Origin: Laburnicola sp. R22_1
Taxonomy: Eukaryota; Ascomycota; Dothideomycetes; Pleosporales; Didymosphaeriaceae
Length of the DNA stretch: 64,000 bases
Direction of reading: 5' to 3'
NCBI GenBank assembly: GCA_014281115.1
Contig: JACONQ010000015.1
Location: 930,001 to 994,000 of the forward strand
This document shows, in pieces, positions 11,601 to 20,260 of the stretch. Both the position numbers and the translations under genes were made by a program. The notes beneath the pieces were generated by a model. It saw only the letters and a list, made by a program, of their open reading frames with translations. It did no database searches and was not told the DNA's origin. Every line of letters begins with the position of its first letter. Position 1 is the first letter of the stretch.

Positions 11601-13596
11601 CTTAGATGGATACGAGCAGTGCCCTAACTCGCTGCCCAGCGCTAGAGATGATCAGGAGCTAGATCCAGCCCTGCCTCGCCCTGGAGGAATACAGCCTGTT
11701 GAGAGAGCCCTCCTACGTGAAGAGGAAGGAAAGCTGGTTGATCCCCAGTTGCCCCTCTCTCACGACCTGGACAGACTCCGATCTCCACTCAGTTCCTTAC
11801 CTAGTGAAGCGAAAGCCACTGCACCATGGACCGCAGCCTTCATGGCCGGTACTAAAGCAGGTCATGTTTGTGAAGTAGAGGGGAAGAAACTAGATAACGC
11901 AAGCATTGAACGCATAATAATAAAGGGCTATCAGCCTCATTACAGCGAACTGTCACCAGCACCTCCTCCGAACGGGCTCAAGCCTACGCACCCACTCTAC
12001 ATGCTCTTTAAGAAAGCTGAGGAAGAACACCTCGATAGCCACAAACAAACGAAGTCATGGACTGAGGTGCCCACTATTCAGGCAAGACGAGAAGGAATCC
12101 AGATACTGGATTCAATGTGGGTATACACCTACAAGCTCGATCAGCACCACCACTTCCAGAAGTGTAAGGCAAGACTAGTTGTCCGAGGCGATTAACAGAA
12201 CAATGTTACCGCCTAAGAGACCTATGCCGCCACACTCGCAGAAAGATCGTTTAGGATGCTGATGGCTATTGCTGCTCAGTTTAACCTAGAGCTAAAGCAG
12301 TACGACATGACCAACGCTTTCGTACATGCATTGATTGATCGTGTTATCTACATGCGAATGCCACGCGGGTATGCACGTCCAGGCACGATACTTCAGCTTC
12401 AAAAGGCGCTGTATGGCCTGCGGATCTCACCCTTACTATGGCAAAGGGACTTCACCACCTACCTCACAGAGCTTGGTTTCTCTGTAGTTCCACACGAACC
12501 ATGTTGCATGGTACGAAAAGGGGTGTTTATCTTCTTCTACGTTGATGATATCATTCTTGCGTATCACCCACGAAACCGTACACTAGCAGACCAGGTCGTG
12601 AAGGATCTCCAGAAGAAATACAGCCTAACAGGAGGAGGGGATTTGAGATGGTTCCTTGGAATAGAGGTGATGAGAGACCGAACCCAGCAGAAGATATGGC
12701 TATCGCAAGCCGCGTATATCGACAAAATCGTCCAACTCGCAACTGATCATGACCTTCGCCACAATACCCCAATGGCTCGAATAGAGCTTACTGGCCGCAC
12801 AGACCTCGCAACACATAGAGAGATCAACCTGTACTAACGCAAAATTGGCTCCCTACTCTTTGTAGCGGTGAATACACGCCCTGACGTTGCATTCGCTGTC
12901 TCGCGACTCGCCCGCTTCCTTACCAATCCAAGCCCAACACATCAACAAGCGACTGACCGCGTCCTCTTGTACCTACACTCTACACGAATATACGCCCTAG
13001 AGTTTGGAGGAGACAATAGTCTTATTATAGCTAGCGACGTATCGTTTACAGACAACACAATGGATAGGAAGAGTTCCTAAGGGTACGCAATTAAACTATT
13101 TAGCGGCCTTATCGCCTGGCGAGCCAATAAGCAGGACACGGTTACCACTTCGACAACTGAGGCAGAGCTCCTAGCACTATCCCAAGTAGCTAAGGAAGCT
13201 ATGTTTACACGGATGCTGCTTAACAAACTTCAAGTAACACTGGAAGACCTAGTAATTACTATTCAGTGCGACAACAAGCAGACGATTCAGCTAATCAACG
13301 AGGAGATCTCTCAGCTGACGACCAAGCTCCAACATGTGGATATCCACAATCACTGGCTACGACAGGAGGCAAAGAGGAAGTCAATTAGAGTGACATATGT
13401 CCCCTCGAGCGATATAATCGCCGATGGATTCACTAAGACCCTTCCTGTTAGGACCTGGCCCCAGTTCCTAAGCCAAGTAGGACTGGCAAACGTGAAGGAC
13501 CGCATGATCGTAGAGCAAGGAGAGATAGATGCGATAACACGAAAGATTGAAGCTTTAGGGAGAACGGTAGATGCTAAGACATCCCGGATCACCTAA
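8679..13596 (+). pseudogene. Copia-2 gag-pol, lightly RIPped
   Basis: Gag starts at the ATG at 8679 (MSTTPNRDPTVIL). In order, I see a zinc knuckle CKACNGPHDLNKC (about 9667-9705), a protease motif LDLGTTCHVAN (near 10000), a GAG-pre-integrase HKRLGHPGP, and the integrase blocks ALDFHDY, ETDNETF and the AERS block. Reverse transcriptase follows with TYAATLAE, DMTNAFVHA, LYGLRISP and YVDD (12538-12549). RNase H has TEAELLAL and QCDNKQT, and the C-terminus is IIADGFTKTLP. Stops such as 10458, 12193, 12835 and 13078 are mostly former CAG or CAA. Two frameshifts, at about 10565-10580 and 10920, split pol. The protease DSG has become DLG (TCA to TTA). It is inactive as it stands. Confidence 0.9.
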
Positions 13597-13644
13597 GAAT
13601 GAATGGTGAACAGCTCAAGGCGAGGTCGCCGAGCTAAGGGGGTG

Positions 13645-13871
13645 TGTCAGATTGGATAGGTGATCCGAACAACTATCGTGGGTGGCAGGAGAGAGATGAA
13701 ACAGCCCCTACCCAAATAGGGATAGTATGGAGGATTAGCCAAGAACCAAAACAGCGCACAAGCAAACCTTGAGAGAGGAGACACACAATCAACAGAATGA
13801 GCCGATCTCAACACTTATTAAAATTAAACCACCTTTCATCTTATTTATTAAGAATACCCTTATATCTGACA
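13645..13871 (+). repeat. Copia-2 3' LTR
   Basis: 227 bp, with a single C-to-T difference from the 5' LTR, in a TCGA/TTGA context. Confidence 0.95.
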
Positions 13872-13876
13872 ATAAT

Positions 13877-14060
13877 ATTAAAAAGAAGTAAAATTCTAGT
13901 AATATAGAGAATAAAATTTAAAGTATTAAATATATTAGAAGTTTTTAATAATATATTATAGTTATAGAGTAATAAGTCTTTAAAAATCTCTATTTTTCTT
14001 GATTTTCCTAGTAAAAAGTGTTGCATTGACTGTCGCGTTGCACTGACTGTCTCGGCAGGG
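13877..14060 (-). repeat. Fold-1 right arm, outer part
   Basis: These 184 bp are the exact reverse complement of the outer end of the left arm, including the doubled 17-bp-spaced motif. The Copia-2 target duplication ataat lies just before it, at 13872-13876. Confidence 0.88.
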
Positions 14061-14062
14061 TA

Positions 14063-16178
14063 CCCGTTTTTCTCGCTTGACGCACGGGCTCACCTGACGC
14101 ACACTTTTTCAAAAATCCCCACAATTAAAATAGATGTAGCTCCACTAATATGGACCCAATTAAGCAGGCGCTAGCATCTTTGAAATCCTTAGAGCTTGGA
14201 GGAAAAGTTAATATTGCGCAGACAGCAAAAAAGTATGGTGTTGAACGATCTACGCTATCGCGAAGGTGGCGCGGTGTACAGGGCTCCCATGCAGCCTAAT
14301 ATGAGAATCAACGACTTCTCAACGACCGTTAGGAGCTAGAGCTGGTACAATACGTTGACGAGCTCTGCCAGCGAGGGCTACCGCCTATAAGAAACATGCT
14401 ACGCAACTTTGCTACTAAAATAAGTAGCAAACAAGTGGGAAGCTCTTGGCTAGATTAGTTTATTAAGCGTCACCATCTCAACCTAGTATCAAAATAGACG
14501 AATAGCATGGACAAGGATAGGAAGAGAGCTAATTCTGCCTTTAAGTACGCACTCTATTTCGAGCTCTTGAAGCGTAAGATCGAGCAGTACGAGATTGAGC
14601 CACAGCACACCTACAATATAGACAAGAAGGGCTTCCTTATTAGCGTACTATCAAAGATGAAGCGGGTGTTCTCTTAACAGAGGTATTAGGAGGGGGGAAC
14701 TAGGCAAATGATTTAGGACAGTAATTGTAAATAGATTACGACAATTGCTTGTATATACGCTAATAGATCGTCTCTATCCCTAGGCCTTATCTACTAGGCT
14801 GTCTTAGGCAATATTTAAGACTTATAGCTACAGGATTTTAATCCTACAATACACACAGCCTTCTTTGCTTCCTCTCCTAGCGGATAGACAAATAATAACC
14901 TTAGGCTTTAATAGTTAAAGACTATCTTTAATCAAGAGACTAAATTAAAGGTTTAACCGCGATAGTATTAACTGCTTATCCTTAATGGCCATAGCTCCCA
15001 CATTAATATGAAGTTTATTAAGTACTGCGACGACAATAAGATTCTCCTAGCAGTCTATCCTCCTCATAGTACTCATACGCTGCAGCCGCTTAACGTCACT
15101 CTGTTTAGGCCACTCTCACAAGCCTACTCGTACGAGGTAGCACGATTTATGGAGGAATCTCAAGCCTTCTTTGCACTTACTAAGCGAGACTTCTTTCGCA
15201 TATTCTAGACTGCGTAGGAGAAAGCTTTTACTGCAAAGAATATCCTCTCTAGCTTTAAATTATATAGCCTTTACCCCTTTAAGCCAGAGGTTATCTTGGA
15301 ACGATTTAGCCACACTAAGGCTAAGAGACTATTATCCAGCGAGAGCTCGAGGTCTGTCCTTATAGCTAACAATTGGAGGAAGGTTACTAAGATTCTATAA
15401 GCAGTTGTTAACAATGTATATAACTCCAAGGCTAAGCTGCTCTTACAAACAATCCACTCGCTCTCTACTTAAAATATAATATTAAAACTTAAGGTTTAAG
15501 GCCTTAAAAAAGCGCTAGTTAACAAGAAGAAGCGTTGGAAGAGAGGCAAAGCGCTCCAGCTTAAGCAGCCTCTAGTTTAGGATAGTAGTGCTATCTTTTA
15601 GAGCCTAAACAAGGTGCAGCTAGCGCGTGAGCGTGAAACTCAAAAGGCAGAGGCAGCAGAGGCAGAGAGGCTCCAAAAAGAGGAGGATAGTCAGCGCAAG
15701 GCAATTAAGAAAGCTAAGAAGCAACAAGCTTTAGAGGAGAGGCGTTATATAAAGGCTATTGCAAAGGAGATCCGGCTTCAAGAGCAAGCGCAGAAGCAGC
15801 AGGAAAAGAAGGATAATAGACAGGCTCGGCTTGCTGCTGCGCAGCTTCAAAAGGACATCCAATTTGCTAAACAGGCTAGAAAAGTAAGAAAGCAGCAGTC
15901 TATTGTCCCTTAGGAGGTTCATGGCAGCGAGCAATTAGTTGTTGAGGTCATTAAGGCCCCGCAGGCGACAAATCGTCGGGGGCGGCATATTAACCTCCCT
16001 ACAAGATATCGTGATTAGATAATTGAGTAGACTTTTTCGCCATACTTGATTGCCTACTACTGTTCAAAATTAGACGATATAGAGATTTGTGTGAGGCTCA
16101 GTAGCTTCAAAAGCATTTGACGATGTTCGGCAAAAACCGTGCGCCAGGTGAGCCCGTGCGTCAGGCGAGAAAAACGGG
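14063..16178 (+). mobile_element. Pogo-2: pogo/Fot1-like DNA transposon
   Basis: The 2116-bp element has inverted termini cccgtttttctcgc, flanked by TA (14061-14062 and 16179-16180). It shares the left TA with Fold-1. The terminus carries the motif tgacgcac twice, 17 bp apart (14078 and 14095). The insertion lies in the Copia-1 5' LTR. Confidence 0.92.
14150..16120 (+). pseudogene. Pogo-2 transposase, RIPped
   Basis: This is one 657-codon frame from ATG 14150 (MDPIKQALASL) to TGA 16118-16120, with no frameshift but about 25 nonsense codons. An N-terminal psq-type helix-turn-helix (AKKYGVERSTLSRRWRG) and a CENP-B-like second helix-turn-helix are visible. The DDE_1 core has YNIDKKGFL (first Asp), LLILNGHSSH (second position, Asn) and THTLQPLNV (third position, Asn). 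The tail from 15614 is a long Glu/Lys/Arg/Gln-rich coiled-coil-like stretch ending in LPTRYRD. All damage is of RIP type. The position-3 Asn fits CTTGAC to CTTAAC. Confidence 0.88.
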
Positions 16179-16180
16179 TA

Positions 16181-16264
16181 GTGTGCCAAGCCAGGTGGTC
16201 CCTGCTTTATTGTACAGATCCAACCTCAACGCGCTTGTTCTATCTAACAGCTGCATATCTGACA
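16181..16264 (-). repeat. Copia-1 5' LTR, right piece
   Basis: These 84 bp continue the LTR after the TA that ends Pogo-2. They end in ctgaca and are followed by the aaact duplication. Confidence 0.9.
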
Positions 16265-16464
16265 AAACTCTATTAATATATAACATATTCTATCAGTAGC
16301 CCGGACAGATCAGTAGCCCGGACAGTTTTTCTTGGCAACTTCGAGGTCCCTCATAACTCATTATAGAACACCACCAACGTTACTTCATAGTGACTCATAA
16401 TAACCTACTATAACTTACAATATACCAAGTTACTATTTAATCTACTTTTTACGTCGTGCAGCCT

Positions 16465-16493
16465 CTTTGCGCGGCTGCTGCAGCCGCGCAAAG
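16465..16493. repeat. GC-rich 29-bp perfect hairpin in Pogo-3
   Basis: The 14-base arm ctttgcgcggctgc is followed by one base and then its exact reverse complement. It lies about 180 bp inside the left end, downstream of the transposase, and stands out in AT-rich sequence. It could be a terminator, a host-factor site or a relic; nothing shows which. Confidence 0.6.
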
Positions 16494-16802
16494 CTAAGGA
16501 GTCTTTCTTGGCAATACGAACTTACAACAAGACTCCCTATAATATACGATATATTATCTACTATACTATACGTAGGCAATATATAGTATACTTATTGTGA
16601 TTTGCAGTGAAGCATACTATATCTTAAGTAGTACTTTATCTGATTTTTAGTCACTAAGTGCTTACTATTGCAAGATGAAGTTAACCCGTCATTTTTGGCC
16701 TTATAGTAACCTATAATAAAATCACTCTGATTTACTATTAACACTATCTGAAAATAAGCCGCTAAGGGTAACATCTAACTCCTCCTCTATCTCTTTATCT
16801 AT

Positions 16803-17676
16803 CTAACAGGTCCTTGAGTTGTGCCTAGGCTCTCCGCACCTCCCACAGCGGCGTTGTGTTAAGGGACCTGCCTCTCCCTCACTACTACCTCGCGCCCTTT
16901 TCGACAACTTCACCCTAATAGAAGGGCTTTCTACTCCTAAATCTGCTTCCTAAGCAAAGCCTAGCGTCCTACCTTTCTGAATGCGCTTTCTTTTACGCGT
17001 TTTTCGCTTCGTTAGAACCTTAATTTGCTCCTTAAGTTCCTTAATACAGGTCTCTTGAAGTACACTATAGTAGAGCATAAGTTTAGCACCTTTTATAAGC
17101 TGTAAGTAGCTTAATTTAGCATTAGGTAGAGACCGAATAAAAGAGTCGCGTACAAGCTTTGACTAGGATCTAAACTTAAGGGTATTGCTTGGGGTCCTGG
17201 CTTGCCATAGTGTATCCGGTGGGGTACCCTGAGGTGGAGTGTGAATACGCACATTAAGGCAATCTACTACTACTAACGCATCTAAAGGAACAAGCCTAGA
17301 GGCCTTAAAGGCTTTCTTATAGTTTTCTAATATAAACACATTAAAAAACGCGTCGCGAAAGGCTGGTAGAAAGCCCTCTTTGTCGATATGAAAGACGCGT
17401 CGGCGCGCCAAGTCCCGCACGCGCTGGGAGTACTTCAGCTTTAGTAGCGCGAAACAGACCACATTAAGCGGCTGGAGGATATAAGATAAGTGCGCTAGCA
17501 TACAGAGTGTTAGGATCTTCTGTTCTAGGCAATAATCCTTAAAATCCTAGGAGTGGTAGCTCTCATGGCTGTCCAGAATAAGTAACCTCTATAACCCCAC
17601 TATGCGCGGCCTTGTATACGCGTTAAAGTGCTTTAACCACGCGACTCTAAGCTCGCTGTTAGTCTAGCCGGTCTTA
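16803..17676 (-). pseudogene. Pogo-3 transposase, C-terminal part
   Basis: This continues the N-terminal part after Pogo-4. LLILDSHESY near 17570 holds the second catalytic Asp, and SYILQPLNV near 17475 has Asn at the third position. A Lys/Arg-rich segment follows. The product ends in CGRCGEPRHNSRTC, a CX2CX4HX4C zinc knuckle, right before a stop at 16803-16805. A C-terminal knuckle like this is familiar from Tan1-type fungal transposases. TAG and TAA codons interrupt it, but 17501 to 17163 is open. Confidence 0.8.
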
Positions 17677-19466
17677 AGCTAGCGTACAAGGATCCTGATC
17701 ACCCGGTGTTTCTGATCACTCTACCAAAACGCGACACCTGCACAAAACGCGCGATATCTCAGCAACGCTGCTTATAATTGCCATTGACTACACATAGATT
17801 CAAGCGCTGCAGCTGCTGTAGCTATAGCAGCTGTTTCTGAGGTGCTTGATATAGTAGATCTACGTGGTTGGACTGCTGAAGCCTCAGCTGCGCGCATAGC
17901 CTCCCTAATACTCTCTACCTCTGCAAAGCGTTGATTTGGGTCTACTCGAACGCGCTTACGCTGACGCTGAGAGGTAGATATCTCTAGCTGCTGCTCAAGG
18001 CGTCTTTTCTCTGCTTCTAGGCCTGCAGCTCTAGTATTTGCAGCTGCTAGAGCCTTACCTGCTTTCTGTAGGAGCAGCCGGGTCGTACGACCTAGATTCT
18101 CAACGCTCTGGACGCTGCGCTGCGCTATATAGAGATCGTGAGGGCCCTGGGGAGTTGAGAGGAAGCTCTGGAGCTGCTGCTGAGGCTGCTGCTGACGTGT
18201 AGGCGTAGTAGGCCTCTGAGAGACCTGCGACGAGCTGAGCACGTGATTGATGTTGAATGGGCAGATACCAGATGCCTGCCAGCCAGCTCGAATCACACGC
18301 TCTGTGAAGCCTTCCTCCCTAGCTTGATGATAGCAGGTGATAAAGCGCTCCTTCTTGACAGGCGCAGCGTCGTCGAGTGATGCGAGCTCCTGGATCTGAC
18401 GTCTGTAACTAGACTTGATTACAGAGAAAGGAGCAAGATCTAGAGGCTGTAGGACGTGTGAGGAGTGCGCAGGTAGGTATAAGAGCTTGATTCGATGCTG
18501 CTTGCAGAGCCAAAGGAAGTCTATATCAATATGGCTGCCGTGACCGTTGAGGATAAGAAGGCGGTACTGGCCATCACCTATAGCCGTCTCAGGTATGAAT
18601 ATACGCTGTAGCCACTCAACACCTATCGCTTTCGACGTCCATCCGTTCTCAGAGGTTGTATAGAGCCAGCTAGGCACGGATTTAGCTGGGAACCAGGTAG
18701 TCTGTAGGCTCTGGCCTTTGAAGATAACTGCGCAGCGTAGTTTCTGCCCTGTCGCCGATACGCACTCAATTATAGAGACCCACTCGCGATTCTCTGGAGA
18801 CCGAATGTAAGCCTTCTTTTTCTGACTACTAGAGAGTACTCTAGTGTTTGTACATACTCCTAGAGCAACGCCAGTCTTATCCATATTGTATGTATTCTCC
18901 GCCTGTATGTTGAGCCGCTGTCGAGTCTGCTCATAGCGCTCTAGGAACGCGCGCAACTGCTCTGGAGTCGCTGCATCAGCTCTCTGAGCCTCTAGCTTTC
19001 TGCCGACTACAGAGGCGATACGTGGCTGGCGCTTGATAAAGTGGTATAGCCAGTGCTTGCCAACAGGACGATCGTCGCCGTTCATACGTAGGATTCGATT
19101 GGCCATTTCTCGCGCGCGAGCGTGTGAGGGAGGGCAGGCGCGCGCGTCTTCTTCAAGGATCCATTCTACTAGAAAGTCCTCCTGTCGAGGAGTTAATCGC
19201 TGCTGGTGCTGGTGACTGAGCGAGCTCGTTGTTACGCCACGGAGTCGCATCGATAGCGTAGACTGGGAGATGCCGTACGCCTTTGCAGCTGCACGCTGAC
19301 TTGTATAAAGACCTGCAGCGAAATCGCGAATAGCGGATTGTATAGCATGCTCGCGGGCGTCCATATTGATGAGCGTTGTAGAGAGATATCGCGTGTTTTG
19401 TTCAGGTGTCGCGTTTTGATGGGGTGATCAGAAACACCGGGTGATCAGGATCCTTGTACGCTAGCT
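17677..19466 (-). mobile_element. Pogo-4: nearly intact Fot1-like DNA transposon
   Basis: The 1790-bp element has inverted repeats of about 84 bp with roughly five mismatches, flanked by TA (17675-17676 and 19467-19468). The motif ctgatcac occurs twice in the terminus, 17 bp apart (17695 and 17712). It shows little RIP and holds one uninterrupted transposase ORF. It is inserted in the Pogo-3 transposase at a TA, and removal restores that frame. Confidence 0.95.
17772..19364 (-). CDS. Pogo-4 transposase, full-length ORF, second catalytic Asp replaced
   Basis: A 530-codon uninterrupted ORF encodes a pogo/Fot1-type (DDE_1) transposase expected to cut and paste its element at TA sites in the nucleus. 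Residues 5-45 form a psq-type helix-turn-helix (SQRAAAKAYGISQSTLS). About 55-118 is a CENP-B/Tc5-type helix-turn-helix, and 155-330 is the RNase H-fold core. The triad positions read D162 (YNMDKTG), N273 (LLILNGHGSH) and D309 (LQPLDLAPF), with 35 residues between the last two, the pogo spacing. Asn at 273 is unexpected and probably inactivating. A Gln-rich linker (380-400) and a Leu/Glu/Arg coiled-coil-like stretch (435-475) with basic RKRVRV follow. Base composition is not RIP-skewed. Confidence 0.93.
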   Translation of the reverse strand: MDAREHAIQSAIRDFAAGLYTSQRAAAKAYGISQSTLSMRLRGVTTSSLSHQHQQRLTPRQEDFLVEWILEEDARACPPSHARAREMANRILRMNGDDRPVGKHWLYHFIKRQPRIASVVGRKLEAQRADAATPEQLRAFLERYEQTRQRLNIQAENTYNMDKTGVALGVCTNTRVLSSSQKKKAYIRSPENREWVSIIECVSATGQKLRCAVIFKGQSLQTTWFPAKSVPSWLYTTSENGWTSKAIGVEWLQRIFIPETAIGDGQYRLLILNGHGSHIDIDFLWLCKQHRIKLLYLPAHSSHVLQPLDLAPFSVIKSSYRRQIQELASLDDAAPVKKERFITCYHQAREEGFTERVIRAGWQASGICPFNINHVLSSSQVSQRPTTPTRQQQPQQQLQSFLSTPQGPHDLYIAQRSVQSVENLGRTTRLLLQKAGKALAAANTRAAGLEAEKRRLEQQLEISTSQRQRKRVRVDPNQRFAEVESIREAMRAAEASAVQPRRSTISSTSETAAIATAAAALESMCSQWQL

Positions 19467-20208
19467 TAGAGACTAAGAGCTTCCAATTGCGGGGGATACT
19501 AGTCTCCTTATACCACGCTAAGATGTGGACTTGCCCTTTATAGATAATAAAGGGTGGGGCAGTATACCTAGCAGCGCAAATACTCTAAATCACTGTGACC
19601 CACTTGCGGTTGCCTGGCTGAACAAGCGTAGGTTAAGAACGTCTTTCTGAACTAGTTACAACCTTTATTAAGCTAATAACTCCTATCTAGAAGCCTGTCT
19701 TATTAAAGTTATAGATGTCTTTATTCTGCACTCTATACTTAGCTTTTGTATCCTCTACTAGCTAAAACTACGCGTTTATAACCTCTAGGTCTTCCTGTTG
19801 TATCCTCTGTTAGTCCTTCGCTCGATTAAAAGCTATTTTAAGCTCAGGTACGCGCTTTACAAAGCGCTGAGCCTAGCATTGTCCTATAGGGTCTCTGTGC
19901 TGCGCAGCTAGCAGTTTGTTGGCTATATCTTCTACCTTACCTAGCTGGGGTGCAAATCCTTGCGAATCTAGGTTAAGGATATACTGTATAAGCGTCTGCT
20001 CTTTAGTTGTGGTAAGCTTTGTCATGCCTAATTGTGTATCTGCTTGGGCAGTGATTCCGTTAATTTAATTGCTTAGTGTAGACTTTAGGATATTATATAC
20101 TGCAGTAGCGCGTCGCAGGCTTAAAATTTGCTTATTCTGATAGGCGTGAAGGGCAAGCTCAATTTTGCCTTCTTGATTAGATAATAACGCGTCGTGTTGT
20201 TGAGACAT
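19467..20208 (-). pseudogene. Pogo-3 transposase, N-terminal part
   Basis: The start is the ATG at 20206-20208 (MSQQHDALLSNQEGKIELAL), followed by a psq-type helix-turn-helix (SLRRATAVYNI) and a CENP-B-like region. IYNFNKTGF near 19710 is the first catalytic block, with Asn for Asp. GNRKWVTVI and the YKG block follow. RIP-type stops interrupt it. It is joined to 17676 when Pogo-4 and one TA are removed. Confidence 0.8.
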
Positions 20209-20260
20209 TATGATTCATAGTGAAGTGTTGTGGTCTTGGCAAAAACTGTCCGGCGGACTA

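Larger units (their letters stand above)
8345..13871 (+). mobile_element. Copia-2: young Ty1/copia LTR retrotransposon
   Basis: The 227-bp LTRs are 8345-8571 and 13645-13871 and differ at one base (8467 C, 13767 T). The target-site duplication is ataat (8340-8344 and 13872-13876). The primer-binding site attaagagtctca follows the 5' LTR directly, and gctaagggggtg precedes the 3' LTR. It sits in the right arm of Fold-1 and is the innermost layer of the nest. It is lightly RIPped compared with its neighbours, fitting a recent insertion. Confidence 0.95.
7825..14060. mobile_element. Fold-1: non-autonomous foldback/MITE element, split by Copia-2
   Basis: Without Copia-2 this is a 704-bp element. 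Its two inverted arms are 310 bp each: the left is 7825-8134 and the right is 8219-8344 plus 13877-14060. The spacer is 84 bp. By eye the arms are identical. It is flanked by TA (7823-7824 and 14061-14062). The termini begin ccctgccgag and carry a 15-bp motif twice, 17 bp apart (7834-7848 and 7851-7865). There is no coding capacity, so a pogo-type transposase presumably acts on it in trans. Confidence 0.88.
2755..16264 (-). mobile_element. Copia-1: Ty1/copia LTR retrotransposon, minus strand, with nested insertions
   Basis: The 188-bp LTRs are at 2755-2942 (3' LTR) and 7721-7824 plus 16181-16264 (5' LTR, split by Fold-1 and Pogo-2). The two pieces total exactly 188 bp when TA is counted once. 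The target-site duplication is aaact (2750-2754 and 16265-16269). A polypurine tract, read on the minus strand as aagctaagggggtg, abuts the 3' LTR. The LTRs differ by about four transitions, the left copy carrying TpA each time. The element lies in the Pogo-1 transposase. Confidence 0.9.
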
